In this document: piece by piece, positions 12,304-23,441 of the stretch
Layout: every line of letters begins with the position of its first letter
Numbering within the stretch: the first letter of the stretch is position 1
Assembly (NCBI GenBank): GCA_032207245.1
Contig: CM063504.1
Coordinates: 19,551,407 to 19,615,406 of the forward strand
Direction: 5' to 3'
DNA length: 64,000 nucleotides
Origin: Pardosa pseudoannulata
Lineage: Eukaryota > Arthropoda > Arachnida > Araneae > Lycosidae
The notes under the pieces: model-generated
What the model was told of the DNA's origin: nothing
The model's database searches: none
What the model saw: the letters and a program-made list of their open reading frames with translations, nothing else
Program-made: the position numbers and the translations under genes

Positions 12304-12904
12304 CATGTTGACTGTCAGACGCATTGTCGGTGGTTTGCTAAGGCGCCGACGTGAACTTTTCATCATGCGATGTATATGCTAAAATATTTGCTGCAGATAA
12401 AATGAGTTATAAAATTATGCTTGAAGCAGTTTTTGTGGTGGGGGTCACCGGTGACTCCCACGACGCGACAGGCAATTGTTACAATTGTCCTTTTTTCCAA
12501 ACAATCGTATTCCGATTGCTAAATGATTACTCTCATTCTTTAGCATCCAAAGCAGCTAGGAATAACTAGAACAAAGATTTTAACTAAAAAGTTGTGACAT
12601 ATTGTTCCGATTGCTTTGATTCACCTTTTCTTTGCCTTAGATGTTTCAATCTGACTCATCGCAATATGCACTGATAAAATGTATATTTTTCATGTACTAC
12701 TAAAATTTATTTTATGTTCTATGTTACATTAATATCTTCAAACCATTATAATAAGAATGGTATTCTTGAAAAATGTATCAGTATCCATATTTACTATAAA
12801 TATGTACTTTTATTATTTACTGCGTCGCTGGTCACCAATGGCCCCCAAGGCGCTGTAGCCAAACCGAGTGCCGGTCACTGGTGACCCCCATGGCAGTCAA
12901 CGTG
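12304..12904. mobile_element. piggyBac-type MITE with TTAA duplication
   Basis: The left end CATGTTGACTGTCA and inverted right end (CACGTTGACTGCCA on minus) match at 12 of 14 bases. TTAA flanks both sides exactly (12300-12303 and 12905-12908), the hallmark of piggyBac insertion. Inside, GGTCACCGGTGACTCC at about 12444 and GGTCACTGGTGACCCCC near 12873, plus a GGTCACCAATGGCCCCC at about 12830, form a set of subterminal palindromic repeats. At 601 bp, and with only an unrelated 72-codon open frame, it is non-autonomous. Confidence 0.82.
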
Positions 12905-13043
12905 TTAATGCATATTTGTCCATAAAACATTTTCCAGAAAACGGGAATGATTGGTATCACTTAAAAGTTGGTATCAGTTTTTTTTTTATTTGCTCACCTG
13001 AAGCTTCTATTTTAAATAATAAAAATATAAGATTCAATTAAGA

Positions 13044-13195
13044 TAGTCTATTGATAGAGCGTCATTCTTTGGTACCAGAGTTCGCGGATTCGAATCCCGT
13101 TGCTGGAGTATACGTTCGTAGCCGTTCGGAATCGACTTTAAGGTGTAGGACCCGGTCGTATTAGTCCTCGTTAGCAAAACAGTAGACCGCATATT
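13044..13195 (+). mobile_element. tRNA-derived SINE, copy 2
   Basis: The B box GGATTCGAATCCC lies at 13086-13098. The body has TTCGTAGCCGTTCGGAATCG, then a GTAGGACCCGGTCG stretch and AGTAGACCGCA. It is the same family as 239-402, with the 5' part of the head eroded. An open minus frame across it is incidental. Confidence 0.78.
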
Positions 13196-13647
13196 TTTGA
13201 TGTCCGGAATATAAAGAGGTAATTTGATGTATTCATACAATTGTTGAAGTATTTAGATAGGGATATAATTCCATATATCACTAAAGGCGTTAATAATGCC
13301 AAACTAGTATCGGAATGGATAGTAAGGCTATATCAAATTTTTACTGTAAGTAAAAAAAAAAAGATTAACAGATTTTTATGTCTTGAGTAACACTTGTTAT
13401 ACATCTAAGCGTCATATGTGGCTTCAAATTTGATTGTGCCTTCACTAAGACAAGTTCAATATTGAAAAATTGATGTCTTATTTATTAAAGAAACACATGT
13501 ATTAATAAACAATAGGATATTTCATCATACATAGATATTATTGATTTGACCGCAAATTTACTGACGCAAATTTTGACCGCAAAATATACTAACGAACTGC
13601 ATGTTAGCAGCGGGTTTCCATTTAGGCACCCCTGCTTGTGTGTGCCA
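13196..13647. other. Unique AT-rich DNA ending in a hAT-like terminus
   Basis: Non-coding. At 13614-13634 the + strand reads CATTTAGGCACCCCTG. Its reverse complement shares its first 14 or so bases with a terminus at 6861-6875, suggesting two copies of one terminal sequence. Confidence 0.4.
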
Positions 13648-15407
13648 CAGGGTTGTAATTTTGACCGGTCAAAGCTGATTTTGACCAGGACACTGGATGA
13701 AAGTGGTTTTAATCATCCAGAAGTGGTCAGAATTGCTAAAATTAGTTTTAAATGGTCTTAGTTTTATTATATATCTTTTGTAATTAAAGGTGACTTTTTA
13801 TAAGCAATAAAAATAGTAGTGCAGTTAAACAAAATATTACACTAACAAGTTCATGAGATTTAACATGCTTTTATAATATAATAAGAATGTTTGAATTTTT
13901 ACAATGAACCATGCACATGTAATTGTGAAACTGTAATCCAGTTGCAGTAAAGAACATAAAATATGAGTTACAGTTAAAAAATAAAACATGAGTTGAAGTT
14001 AAAAACATAAGTGGTAGTTAAAAGTACTTGTAACTTGAATTCAACATAAATTACATATAAAAATGAAGTCTGTCTGTCTGTCTGTACTAATAGACTCAAA
14101 AATATGCATCCAATCGCCAAAAATTTTTTTAGGTATATCTTGGGAAGGTTTTTGTAAATTTTCGTTGAAATTTTTTCCCCTTTTTAGCATTTATGTCATT
14201 ATTCCAAGCATTATTTTCCCTTTAAACGCTAAACGATTAAGTTTTTAATTTATCGCATATATCTAAGGGAAAGAAGCAATATTTTGCAATGTGACGTCAT
14301 CAAGTAATTGTTTTAAACGCAGTTTTCCACGGTTAAAAGCAGGAGATTAAAATGTTCAATTCATCACATAATAAATAGGCGAAAATGATATTTTTCTATC
14401 ATTATGACGTCATTCATTTAAATATTTCATTTATTTATTTCTTATTTTATATTATTTAAAATCGTCTGCTTAGTATCTATTCGATTTGAACTGAAATTTG
14501 AGATATAAAGTGATTCACTTTCATTTCTATGTGACACAAATTGTAGCATTTTTATATGAGAACTAATTTTAAATTTAATTCTTGGTTCATTTTTATGTTA
14601 CAATGAAATGCATATCAACAATATTCTAAGTACAAAAAATACAAATTTCAGTGACTCTCATGGCCAAATAAAACCTATCATTTTATATAGTTATCTTCAT
14701 ATTCATATGGTTGTCGATACGAATGTGTGTTTCTGTTTCATACAAAACTATGTGGTTTGTCATAAATTTCCTTAATTTTGGAAAACATTTATTACTACCA
14801 ACAAAATTAGCACTGTTGCTGTCAAAACCTGTGCTTCCTATTCTATCCCGTAATAGATCTGTTAACTTTGCTAATCAACGTACCGTAGTAATACAGTAAT
14901 GCAATTTAGGGTTAAGCTTATATTTTACAATAAAAAAAGTTTGAGCAAATTTAATATAAGACAAATTCGATTATAAAAACTGAATAATGTTATATACGCT
15001 TGATAGAAATATATAAACATGCCAATGTCTCGAACTGAACTGTGACGAATTTAGAGAGTTATTCACGAAAAATAAATCTTTGTTTAAAAGTAATACATTA
15101 AGTTCACCGTAGCGAAGCACGGGCAAACTTGCTAGTTACATATAAAACAGCCTGAATAATAAAAAAAAAATAAGTAAAACATTTTTTTTTTTTGTATCTT
15201 GGTGTTATGTTATATTTGTTTTTTGCTGGTGTTATTTATATTATGACATTTTTAACAAATGTAACTTGCCTTTATCATACGCTAGTACGATTAACATTAA
15301 ATATATTGAAAAGTGAATTTTAGTGGTCAAAATGTGCAAAATTGATATTGACCAGGACGGGTAAAACCATTAGTTTAAACCCTTATCGTTAAAACCAATA
15401 CAACCCA
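13648..15407. mobile_element. Possible DNA element split by a Helitron
   Basis: CAGGGTTGTA at 13648 is mirrored by TACAACCC at about 15399-15406. The palindrome TTTGACCGGTCAAA lies at 13660-13673, and TTGACCAGGAC occurs in both subterminal regions (near 13682 and 15349). Between them sits the Helitron. Without a target duplication or transposase the element class is unknown, and the right boundary is approximate. Confidence 0.4.
14051..15135 (+). mobile_element. Non-autonomous Helitron
   Basis: The 3' end is diagnostic. An imperfect hairpin CCGTAGCGAAGCACGG lies at 15107-15122, followed about 9 nt later by CTAG at 15132-15135, with T as the next host base. The 5' end is placed at 14051, preceded by A, which fits A|T insertion. 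The 5' region carries ATATAAAAATGAAG followed by (TCTG)n at about 14069-14085, as seen in many arthropod Helitrons. The expected initial TC is not intact (TT). No Rep/helicase coding sequence is present, so it would depend on an autonomous partner. Confidence 0.78.
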
Positions 15408-18400
15408 CCTCTACCTGCTACTGTTTGTTACTTCTCTTTATCATTTCAAAGTATAAAAAAATTATTATAAAAAAAAAAGTCTAAAGTTTCCAAAAAGCTG
15501 TGTAGTGTTAAAAGCATCGACAAGACTGTGACGTGTTTAGATATTCTGTAGTAAATAAAGAAATGAGGATAATCAAATTCTATCCCTGATTGAATTTTGA
15601 TTTCTTCTCCTACACGAATCAAATTTCTATCTCCAGTAAACGTTTTGTGTGAAAAATAACCGTGTACATAAGCTTTAACAAACCAGGAAGAAAAAAATAC
15701 TTTATTACAGTATAAAAAAATCAGACTTTAGAAGTTTGTTTACCTGGGTAAAAATTGGTAATCGAAATTTATTCACCACCCTAGGTTTCCAATACTTTAA
15801 GTATACCTTGTAACATAGTTCTTTGATGGTTCGCCCTGCGTTGTTGACAAGTTATGTTTCGTAAATGAATGGATATAGGTAAATATTTGCCGCATTAACG
15901 TTGAAGGTCTTGCTAAAAAACTCAATATTTCTACTATTATTATGGAAATGTTCTCAAACATAACGCAGTTTAGATAGATGCTGGTTGTTGTATCCGCGCT
16001 TTAAAACACTGTATTGGTTCCGTGTATTTATTTATTTTGTATAAATTAAAAGATTAATTAAAAAATTAAGTCATCGTTTCAGCTAAATTAATTTTTAGAG
16101 AAAAGAATAACTAATTGGATAGTCATATTTAGCATAAAAACATACACCCTTTTCGAAAATTAATATATCAGAAATATTTTTTAATATCATGAACAAATTT
16201 CATATAGTTTAAAATGTATGTAGTTTTATTTTTTATTCATTCTTATAAAATATATTTTTGCATCAATATAATTGTTTATTATTTGCTTGAAACTGATGAT
16301 AGACCTTAATTATTTTAACTGTTAAACTATTTATTATAATTATATTAAAATTGTTATAACAGTTAAATTTTTTATTATAATTATATTAAAATTATAACTG
16401 TTAAATTATGTATTATAATTATTAATATTATTATATATTACCTTTTGTTTTAATTGCAATAGATAACAACAGACATTTGTAAAATTTATTTTCTATACTC
16501 TTACACAATTGCTAAATCATCGTCAAATGAAGTATTTCAGTGAGAAAAGTTTCGACATTTTCCTTAATTTTTACTTTCCTTTACTAGAAAAAAACATTTC
16601 ATATTTTTCAAAAGTATTTCAAATTCTGCAAATAGTTAAAGGCATTTGTAGAAATTGTTTTTTTTTTTTCCTACTTGGCAGTCTATATCGTAGAATAAAA
16701 TTCTTATCGTGTGGAGTGTCCAAAACATCTGCCACTGTATATATCTTGACCTCCTCTCACTCACAATAGGGTGAACTTTTGAGAGCTGACGACAAAGAGG
16801 AGGTTTTGTATTGGATCTATTATGCACCAAAATACGATAAATCTTCTATTCTCAAAGCGCATTGTATGTGCAGACATTTTTAAATTCACTTTGCTCATAT
16901 GATATCGAACTACTTCTCTTTTACTTTTAATAATACCAATTCTGTGCTCACAAGTGCATAAGGTTAGGTGATCCAACTGCTTTAAAGTTTTTGCGTTTTC
17001 ATGTTATTTTTTTTTAAATGCCTGATGCATTTTCAATATTGTATGAGTCGTAAACATGAAACATGTTATTAGTTTAAAACATTTCAGTAAATATTTTAGG
17101 TCTTTTTATTAAAAAAATATATAATTAATATCTTAATAAAATATTTAACTTCTTTTCCTGATTCGATTAAGCTGAAATTGCTGTATGTATGGACAACATG
17201 AAATAAAAATTTATTCAATTTTGCGGTTGCGTATCTAGTATTTAATTGCAATGAATACAAAACTATTCTGTATTTAAATATAATTAAAAAAACATTGTTT
17301 CTTTCAGTTTTAACAATCACTTTAAATCTTAAATTTCTGAAAAGATACATCTAAATTTGCTGTTAAATTTGTTTTTCAACATCCTAGCATCGTATAATCT
17401 GTAAAGCATTAAAAACAGTAAGTTTAGAAGTAAAATGTTAACTCCCTTTTAAAAATTTCTGTTGTATAGTTCTAATTTCTAATATTTCGACGGCATTGAT
17501 GAATATATCTGTTAAATGAGGCATCAATTTTCAATCTTCTTGTCATTGTTCTTCATGAAAGTAACGTGACAATAATAATGCTTCGTGTTTAGAGGAAAAT
17601 TTCTTTAAACGGTCTAACTAAATGTTTCTAATTATGTAATTATCTCTGCGCCAGTATGTTTTTTAAAATTTGATAGCACGGTCTTCGGAAATTAATTAAA
17701 CAACGTATTTCCGTAGCTTTGGAAACATTCGTATTTATGAAGCTTTTTGAGATTTGTTTTCTATTTTTTTTTAAATTTTCATAACTACACTATTTTTTAA
17801 TTAAGGGCTAGCAAAAGGTACTCAGTTATTTCTGTGATTATAAAGAGTATAAAAGATGGTTAAAAATATTTAATTTAATACTGTAATTGATATTTAAAAA
17901 TAATGGAGTAACAAGATATGAAACTTTCTGAGTGAATATATTGGATTTATCAATGTCCTTAAGCGAACCCAGTACATGCTACGTTTTGTATATTTTATTG
18001 AATGTAAAAAAAAAGGGTATGTATCTAGGTGAAAAAAAACTAGTCTTTCCGTTATTCACAGATGATAGAAATTTCGGTTAAAATAAAGCTGATTTCCCGT
18101 CTATTACTGACACAATCCATTTCGGGAAATGCAAATTCAATGTACCCAAGTTGAGCTAAAACATCTGTCATGTCGAATTTTACCCGCAGTATTAAAATCG
18201 AAATAGCCGGGGGTGTTTCAAAAGGAGCTTCCCCCAACTCTCCTAGTTTCGGATAAAGCCCTCCCCAATCAGGAAAAGCCTTGACAATGGCCGCATTTGA
18301 AACTTACAAATATCCACTTCCATTTTTCACCATCTGAGTAACGTAATCCAATAATCCTGCTATAGCGGAACTGCGTTCTTAACCAGCATAATGCCTTATG

Positions 18401-19775
18401 CATTTTCCTTCCTTTCTCTAAGGTTAGCAGCATTTGTAGATAAATATGTATATATTATGTAAAAGCAGTTAAACTGTAGTTACGAACGCGGTAAGAACGG
18501 GAAGCTGCCAATAAGTTGGTTTATTAAATAGCTATTATCATCCTGTTGCCCTTATTTACGTTCTACATTTGGTCTTGTACTTTTATTGTGGTGGTGGTAT
18601 TTAGGATATTGACTCGGAAGTTATTTGCACTGTATTTTTGTACATTTAGGAAAAGCAATGATTTTACATAAATCTGATTGCTTCCGATTTCATTTTAATT
18701 TCCTGGTTTTTAAATTAAATGACGTAATGAATTTTCTCTTATATATAATTTTAGTTAGAGGTGGAAGTTTAATAAGTCAGGTTGATGTATACGTGACATT
18801 TCCTCTTTTCATTTAATCTTTAAATTTAAAAAAATTATTATTTGTAATTAATTTTTATTTTATTTTTAAAATTATTTTATTTTTAGTTTATAACTGGCAT
18901 CTTTTTTAAAGTAAAATCCTTTTAAAAGTATTAATAATATTGATACTGATTATACCATAATTCAAAATCTAAAGAACAACTATATATATTAAATTAAAAA
19001 AATCAGATTATACTAATTTACTCTCTAGAAATTAATTTGTTAATGAATTAAACTGTAACAGTATATTTCTCATTAGTCATTAAAAATTTGTAGTTCATTT
19101 ATGAAATTACTGGAATCTCTTATAATGGATTAGATTCTGAAATCTATATATAGAAATAGTGATCGATAATAATTTACTAAGTAAAATTTCTAACTGAAGG
19201 ATTCTCATTGTTTGTCGATAACTTAAGACAGCAATATTGCAATTTCTCAGCAAAAATTTCTCCGTTTCTTTCCTTAACAACCTCTTTCAGTTTATCACAG
19301 AGTTGGAATTTCTCTGCACATGAGTTCTATACGTAGAATAAACATAACTCTTAAGATTTTTTATTATTTCTTTTAATAGTCATTTTTGTGCTGGAAATTC
19401 CAATTATTGTAATAATTGGAGACCTGTCCATGTGGAGAGTGTACCCAGTAAGTTTACCGATGTCGGCAGTGAGTATTGCTTTCCCCACAGCCCCCCACAC
19501 ATGCTATTTTAACGTGTAATTTGACATCCACACTGGTTGCCACTCTGTCCCTTTTTCTCCTCAAAATCTGCATTTCTCCGCGTCTTCCGAATTGCCTCAT
19601 TAAATCATAAGAATGAAGAGAGGCGGTATTGGGAAGCAGAAACTTTGGGAAGCAGAAGTGAGAGGGGTAATAAAGTTTAAAAATAGAAATTTCAAGAAAG
19701 ATAATGATGTGGTACCTCTCACTGTGTTTTATTTTAATCATGACTCATTTGTATATCTGCTTATGCGTATTTGTG

Positions 19776-19779
<4 letters not shown>
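15408..19779. other. Unique AT-rich non-coding DNA
   Basis: About 4.4 kb with no recognised gene. It contains only the tandem repeat at 16317-16430, small homopolymers, and short open frames (60-95 codons) that match nothing I know. The frame at 18052-18237 (minus) has mixed composition but no splice context that would support an exon. Confidence 0.5.
16317..16430. repeat. ~40-bp tandem repeat, nearly three units
   Basis: Units begin at 16317 (AACTGTTAAACTATTTATTA), 16358 (AACAGTTAAATTTTTTATTA) and 16396 (AACTGTTAAATTATGTATTA). Spacing is 41 then 38 bp. It is very AT-rich. Confidence 0.8.
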
Positions 19780-19866
<87 letters not shown>

Positions 19867-20412
19867 GTATGAATGTATATGCATATGTATGCGTATATTT
19901 GTATATGTGTATATATGTATATATATATATATGTGTATATGTATATATATGTTGATATATATATGTGTATGTGTGTATTTGTGTGTATATGTATATATAT
20001 ATGTATGTATGTATATATATGTATATAATGTGTGTATATGTGTATATATGTATATGTGTATATATATGTGTGTATATATGTATATGTGTATATATATGTA
20101 TATATATGTATATATGTATGTATATATATGTATGTACATGTGTATAGATATGTATATATATGTATACATATATGTGTGTATATGTGTATACATATGTATA
20201 CATATATGTGTGTATATGTGTATACATATATATATACATATATGTGTTTGTATGTTTATGTATATGTATGTGTGTATATGTGTATATATGTGTATATATG
20301 TATACATATATATGTGTGTATATATGTATATATGTATATATATGTGTGTATATGTGTATATATATGTATATGCGTATGTGTGTATTTGTGTATATAAATG
20401 TGTTTGTATTTT
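19780..20412. repeat. (TA)n plus long TATATG/TGTGTA array
   Basis: A pure TA block (19780-19862) is followed by ~550 bp of imperfect TATATG, TGTATA and TATATGTG units with almost no C on the + strand. The long open frames in it (up to 272 codons on +, 189 on -) encode only Y/I/C/V/M or Y/T/H/I runs and are artefacts of the repeat. Alternating purine-pyrimidine sequence makes it a Z-DNA candidate. Confidence 0.96.
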
Positions 20413-21160
20413 TAGCTATTCCATGATTTAATAAAACTGTTTAAGGGATCATAGTACATTTCGAGCAAAATAGTCTGCATTGTTAATAGGCTTTGACGAT
20501 TCACCATAAAATACAATGATACTGTTTGTCAAAAAACTTAAGCTACATGCTATTTAAAAAATAGAATCACTCACTCAGTAATGCATATCTACAAGGTAAA
20601 GATAACCATTAGAAAATATTTTTTAAGAATATATCTGTATTAATAAAATTTAATCTATTGTCATCGTAGATGCATTTTGCAAAACTTCAACTAAATTGGA
20701 GATAGAGAAATTAGCGAAAAATTGATTTCAATCTTACGCATGCAGTAGAAAGTTAAAATACAAGTTTGTAAAAAGTTGTCAGTTTTCTAGATATTTTAAT
20801 TTTGAAATCGTTTTGTTGGTTGAGCAGTATTAGTGTTTTTGTTTCTTTAGTTTTTGAATTAAATAAAAAAAACTATTAAAAAGAGTTATTTTCCTAAACG
20901 TGTTTCTAAAAACATGAGATATTGTTAAATAAATGTCCGGTGTAATCAACCTTGTATACAGGGGGAAATGTAGCTCAACTGAGTATATTTAAAGGAAGTT
21001 GCTACCATTAAAGCTCATTGCAGTAATTTCTTCATTGTTATAAATCGCACATTGAACGCGTGACCTCGAATAATGCGGTTAATATTTTAAAAGGTTACAT
21101 ATTGCTAATGGAAAAGTAGAGGTTATGATGGGAATTAGAAATTATTTGATTGTTTGAAAA
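20413..21160. other. Unique AT-rich non-coding DNA
   Basis: Nothing recognised. Confidence 0.5.
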
Positions 21161-21434
21161 TAAATTTATATGTGTGTAAATATGTATATATGTATATATA
21201 TATACATATGCATATATATATACATATATATGTTGTGTATATGTATATATGTATATATATACATATATATACATGTATATATGAATATATATATATATGT
21301 ATATGTATATATATATACATATGCATATATATACATGTATATATGTATATATATTCATATATATATACATATATGTGTGTATACATTATATATGTGTGTG
21401 CATATATATATAATATATATGTGTGTATATCCAT
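21161..21434. repeat. TATATG/CATATA array, partly palindromic
   Basis: Mixed ATATGT and ATATAC units occur on the same strand, so large parts are self-complementary. Examples are ACATATGCATATATATACAT, which occurs twice, and paired GAATATATAT/ATATATTC. Unlike 19863-20412 it lacks strand asymmetry. Open frames here are artefacts. Confidence 0.93.
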
Positions 21435-22932
21435 CTATTCTTAATTCTTTCTTAGCTCTTACAAAATATTGTGAGTTACATGTTATGCCACTAAAGTACT
21501 ATGTAAAAATAATTTTAATGTTTTCTTTCAATGGTTGAAGATTAGTTTGAAATTAAAATTAAATTGATAGTTTTAATTAATAAAATTGCGCAGAGCATAC
21601 ACCAGTTCGAAAAACTGAGTTTTGTTTTCTTGGACATCATACAATTTTAGATTTAGATTTTTATATTCTAATAATAATAAAAAATTGATTACTGTTTTTA
21701 TGTTAGAAACTTACGTAAGGTAAATTCAATAAATCATGTATTAATTTATTGATATCTTTGTGTTTGCTGTTTATGATTTATTGCTGAGTTTCAAATGTCT
21801 CTCACAATTGTTATTAATCTATAAAAATACTTTTTTTCTGGTTGTGGACGCATTTATGAAAATTTTCAATATAAAAACTTAATTTATACATGAAACTTCA
21901 TGCCATTCTAATTTATAAAGTCATGAGTCTACTGTAAATATCCGTTTGAGATAAGAATATGTAGTTTCATTTTACCATATCCTTCCAGACAATCTAGCGG
22001 TAAACATTGTCACAGTTTACACATAAAATCGTATCTCTATTTACGCAGTGTAATATACTACTTTCCTGTCATTACATAAACTCAGAGATACAAATGACAT
22101 AATACTACTCCGGGACATAAGGAACAGAAAGAAAAAAAAAAATCCTCCCTCGAGACGCCTTCATCTACATAAACATTCTGAAGTCCTTTTACTGCTTGAG
22201 AGTTCCCTCTTGTTTATCGCAAGTACCATTGTTCAGTGTATTATTTATGACTTGCCCGCAGAGTATTTATGGCAGTCCAGTGAAAACACTCTATAAATAA
22301 ATACCGTTGCCAGAGGGATAACCTACCATTTTTGGGGTAGCGGGTTATGTTGAGGGGTGTGACGGCGTTGCGCTAAGGGAAGGAAAAAAAATGGTTGAGG
22401 GGCGAGGGACCGTCTACCTCCCTTTTGTTCCCCAGTTTTGGTTCTGAAAAGACATGCAGCTTCTGGAGTGGGTGCCTTTGTCCAGTTTTTTTCCACATGA
22501 TGTGAGGCAAATTTTCTTTCTCCTTCAGTTACAGCCTTTGTGTCGTACTACGTCGCAGGAAACGCTTTGTCGAGTTGGGAATAGGGTGTTATTTTTCTGC
22601 TATTTTCGCGGTAGACTTATAAATTTTTAGTATTTTTTTCCCCTCTTAGTTTGTCCCATGAAACTGTCTTCAAAGATTCGGGAGATATAAAATATTGTAC
22701 GGTCGACTTAGTTTCTCTTCATAGTTAAATATGTTTCATGTTTTTACAGTGCAAAATAATTGAGAATACAATAATACATTGCAGTAAATCCCACCTCTTC
22801 CCCAAATTACGCAATTGGTAGGATTGTGTTAATCAAAAATTGTGTTAATCAAATTCCAACTTGCTAGAGTTGTAAGTTGGAGGTACAACTTTCCTTATAC
22901 ACATAAATTAAGTATAATTGACTGATAAAGAC
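21435..22932. other. Unique non-coding DNA
   Basis: No gene recognised. GC rises modestly around 22300-22580 without an open frame. A short direct repeat TTGTGTTAATCAA lies near 22824-22852. Confidence 0.45.
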
Positions 22933-23441
22933 CAGGGGTGACTAACCTGCGGCTCGCGAGCCACATGCGGCTCTTTGAAGGATTATTTGTGGCTCTCGAT
23001 AAATGTACCCCAGTTCTCTTTTCATTTTTGTGTTATATTTAAAAAAAATTTTTTTTACAACTAATGGAGCTCCGGCAGTGCTGGGTAAAGAAATCGGACT
23101 TACTGAGCTTTTAAAAGATGATTCTCAAATTCCCCAATTCATACCGATTCACTGCTTAATTCATCGAAAACTTCTTGTTACAAAATATTTAAAATATTGA
23201 AAACAGTACAACACATTGAAAATTACAATTGCAAAAAATCATACGCAATTCAAAAATTTTCTTGAATAATTTAAGGATGAACTTCTAAATGACATTCAAT
23301 AAATATAATTTCTGTAAAAAAAAATAATATTAATACCCTTTTTTGCATACCCTTTAAATACGTATTTCATTGCTTGTGGCTCGCGAAAAATTTCAAATTT
23401 TGAAAAATTGCTCTGACTATCAAAGAGCTTTGCCACCCCTA
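22933..23441 (+). mobile_element. hAT-type element, internally deleted
   Basis: The ends are CAGGGGTG (22933-22940) and CACCCCTA (23434-23441). Flanking 8-mers ATAAAGAC and ATATAGAC match at 7 of 8, the target-site length expected for hAT. The left end continues with GCGGCTCGCGAGCCACATGC and the right end has GTGGCTCGCGAAAA, so the inverted similarity reaches subterminally. The interior keeps only a fragment of transposase (separate entry). At ~0.5 kb it is a deletion derivative of a much longer element. Confidence 0.85.
23045..23302 (+). pseudogene. hAT transposase fragment (GTF2IRD2/ZBED-like lineage)
   Basis: The open frame 23003-23200 contains, from about residue 19, TTNGAPAVLGKEIGLTELLK and then IPIHCLIHRKLLVTKYL. 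This resembles the T-D-G-A-P...IHC-IH region of hAT transposases related to GTF2IRD2 and ZBED proteins. After a stop and a frame change, 23231-23302 reads AKNHTQFKNFLE, stop, FKDELLNDIQ, which fits the next part of that region. Position 21 of the first frame is Asn (codon 23063-23065) where the family has its second catalytic Asp. Both N-terminal zinc-finger and C-terminal dimerisation parts are missing. It cannot encode an active enzyme. Family assignment is from motif memory, not a search. Confidence 0.75.

Noticed and set aside
19613..20431. 272-codon + open frame (and 189/164-codon minus frames)
   Set aside because: Translation is only Y/I/C/V/M or Y/T/H/I runs from the TATATG array; a repeat artefact.
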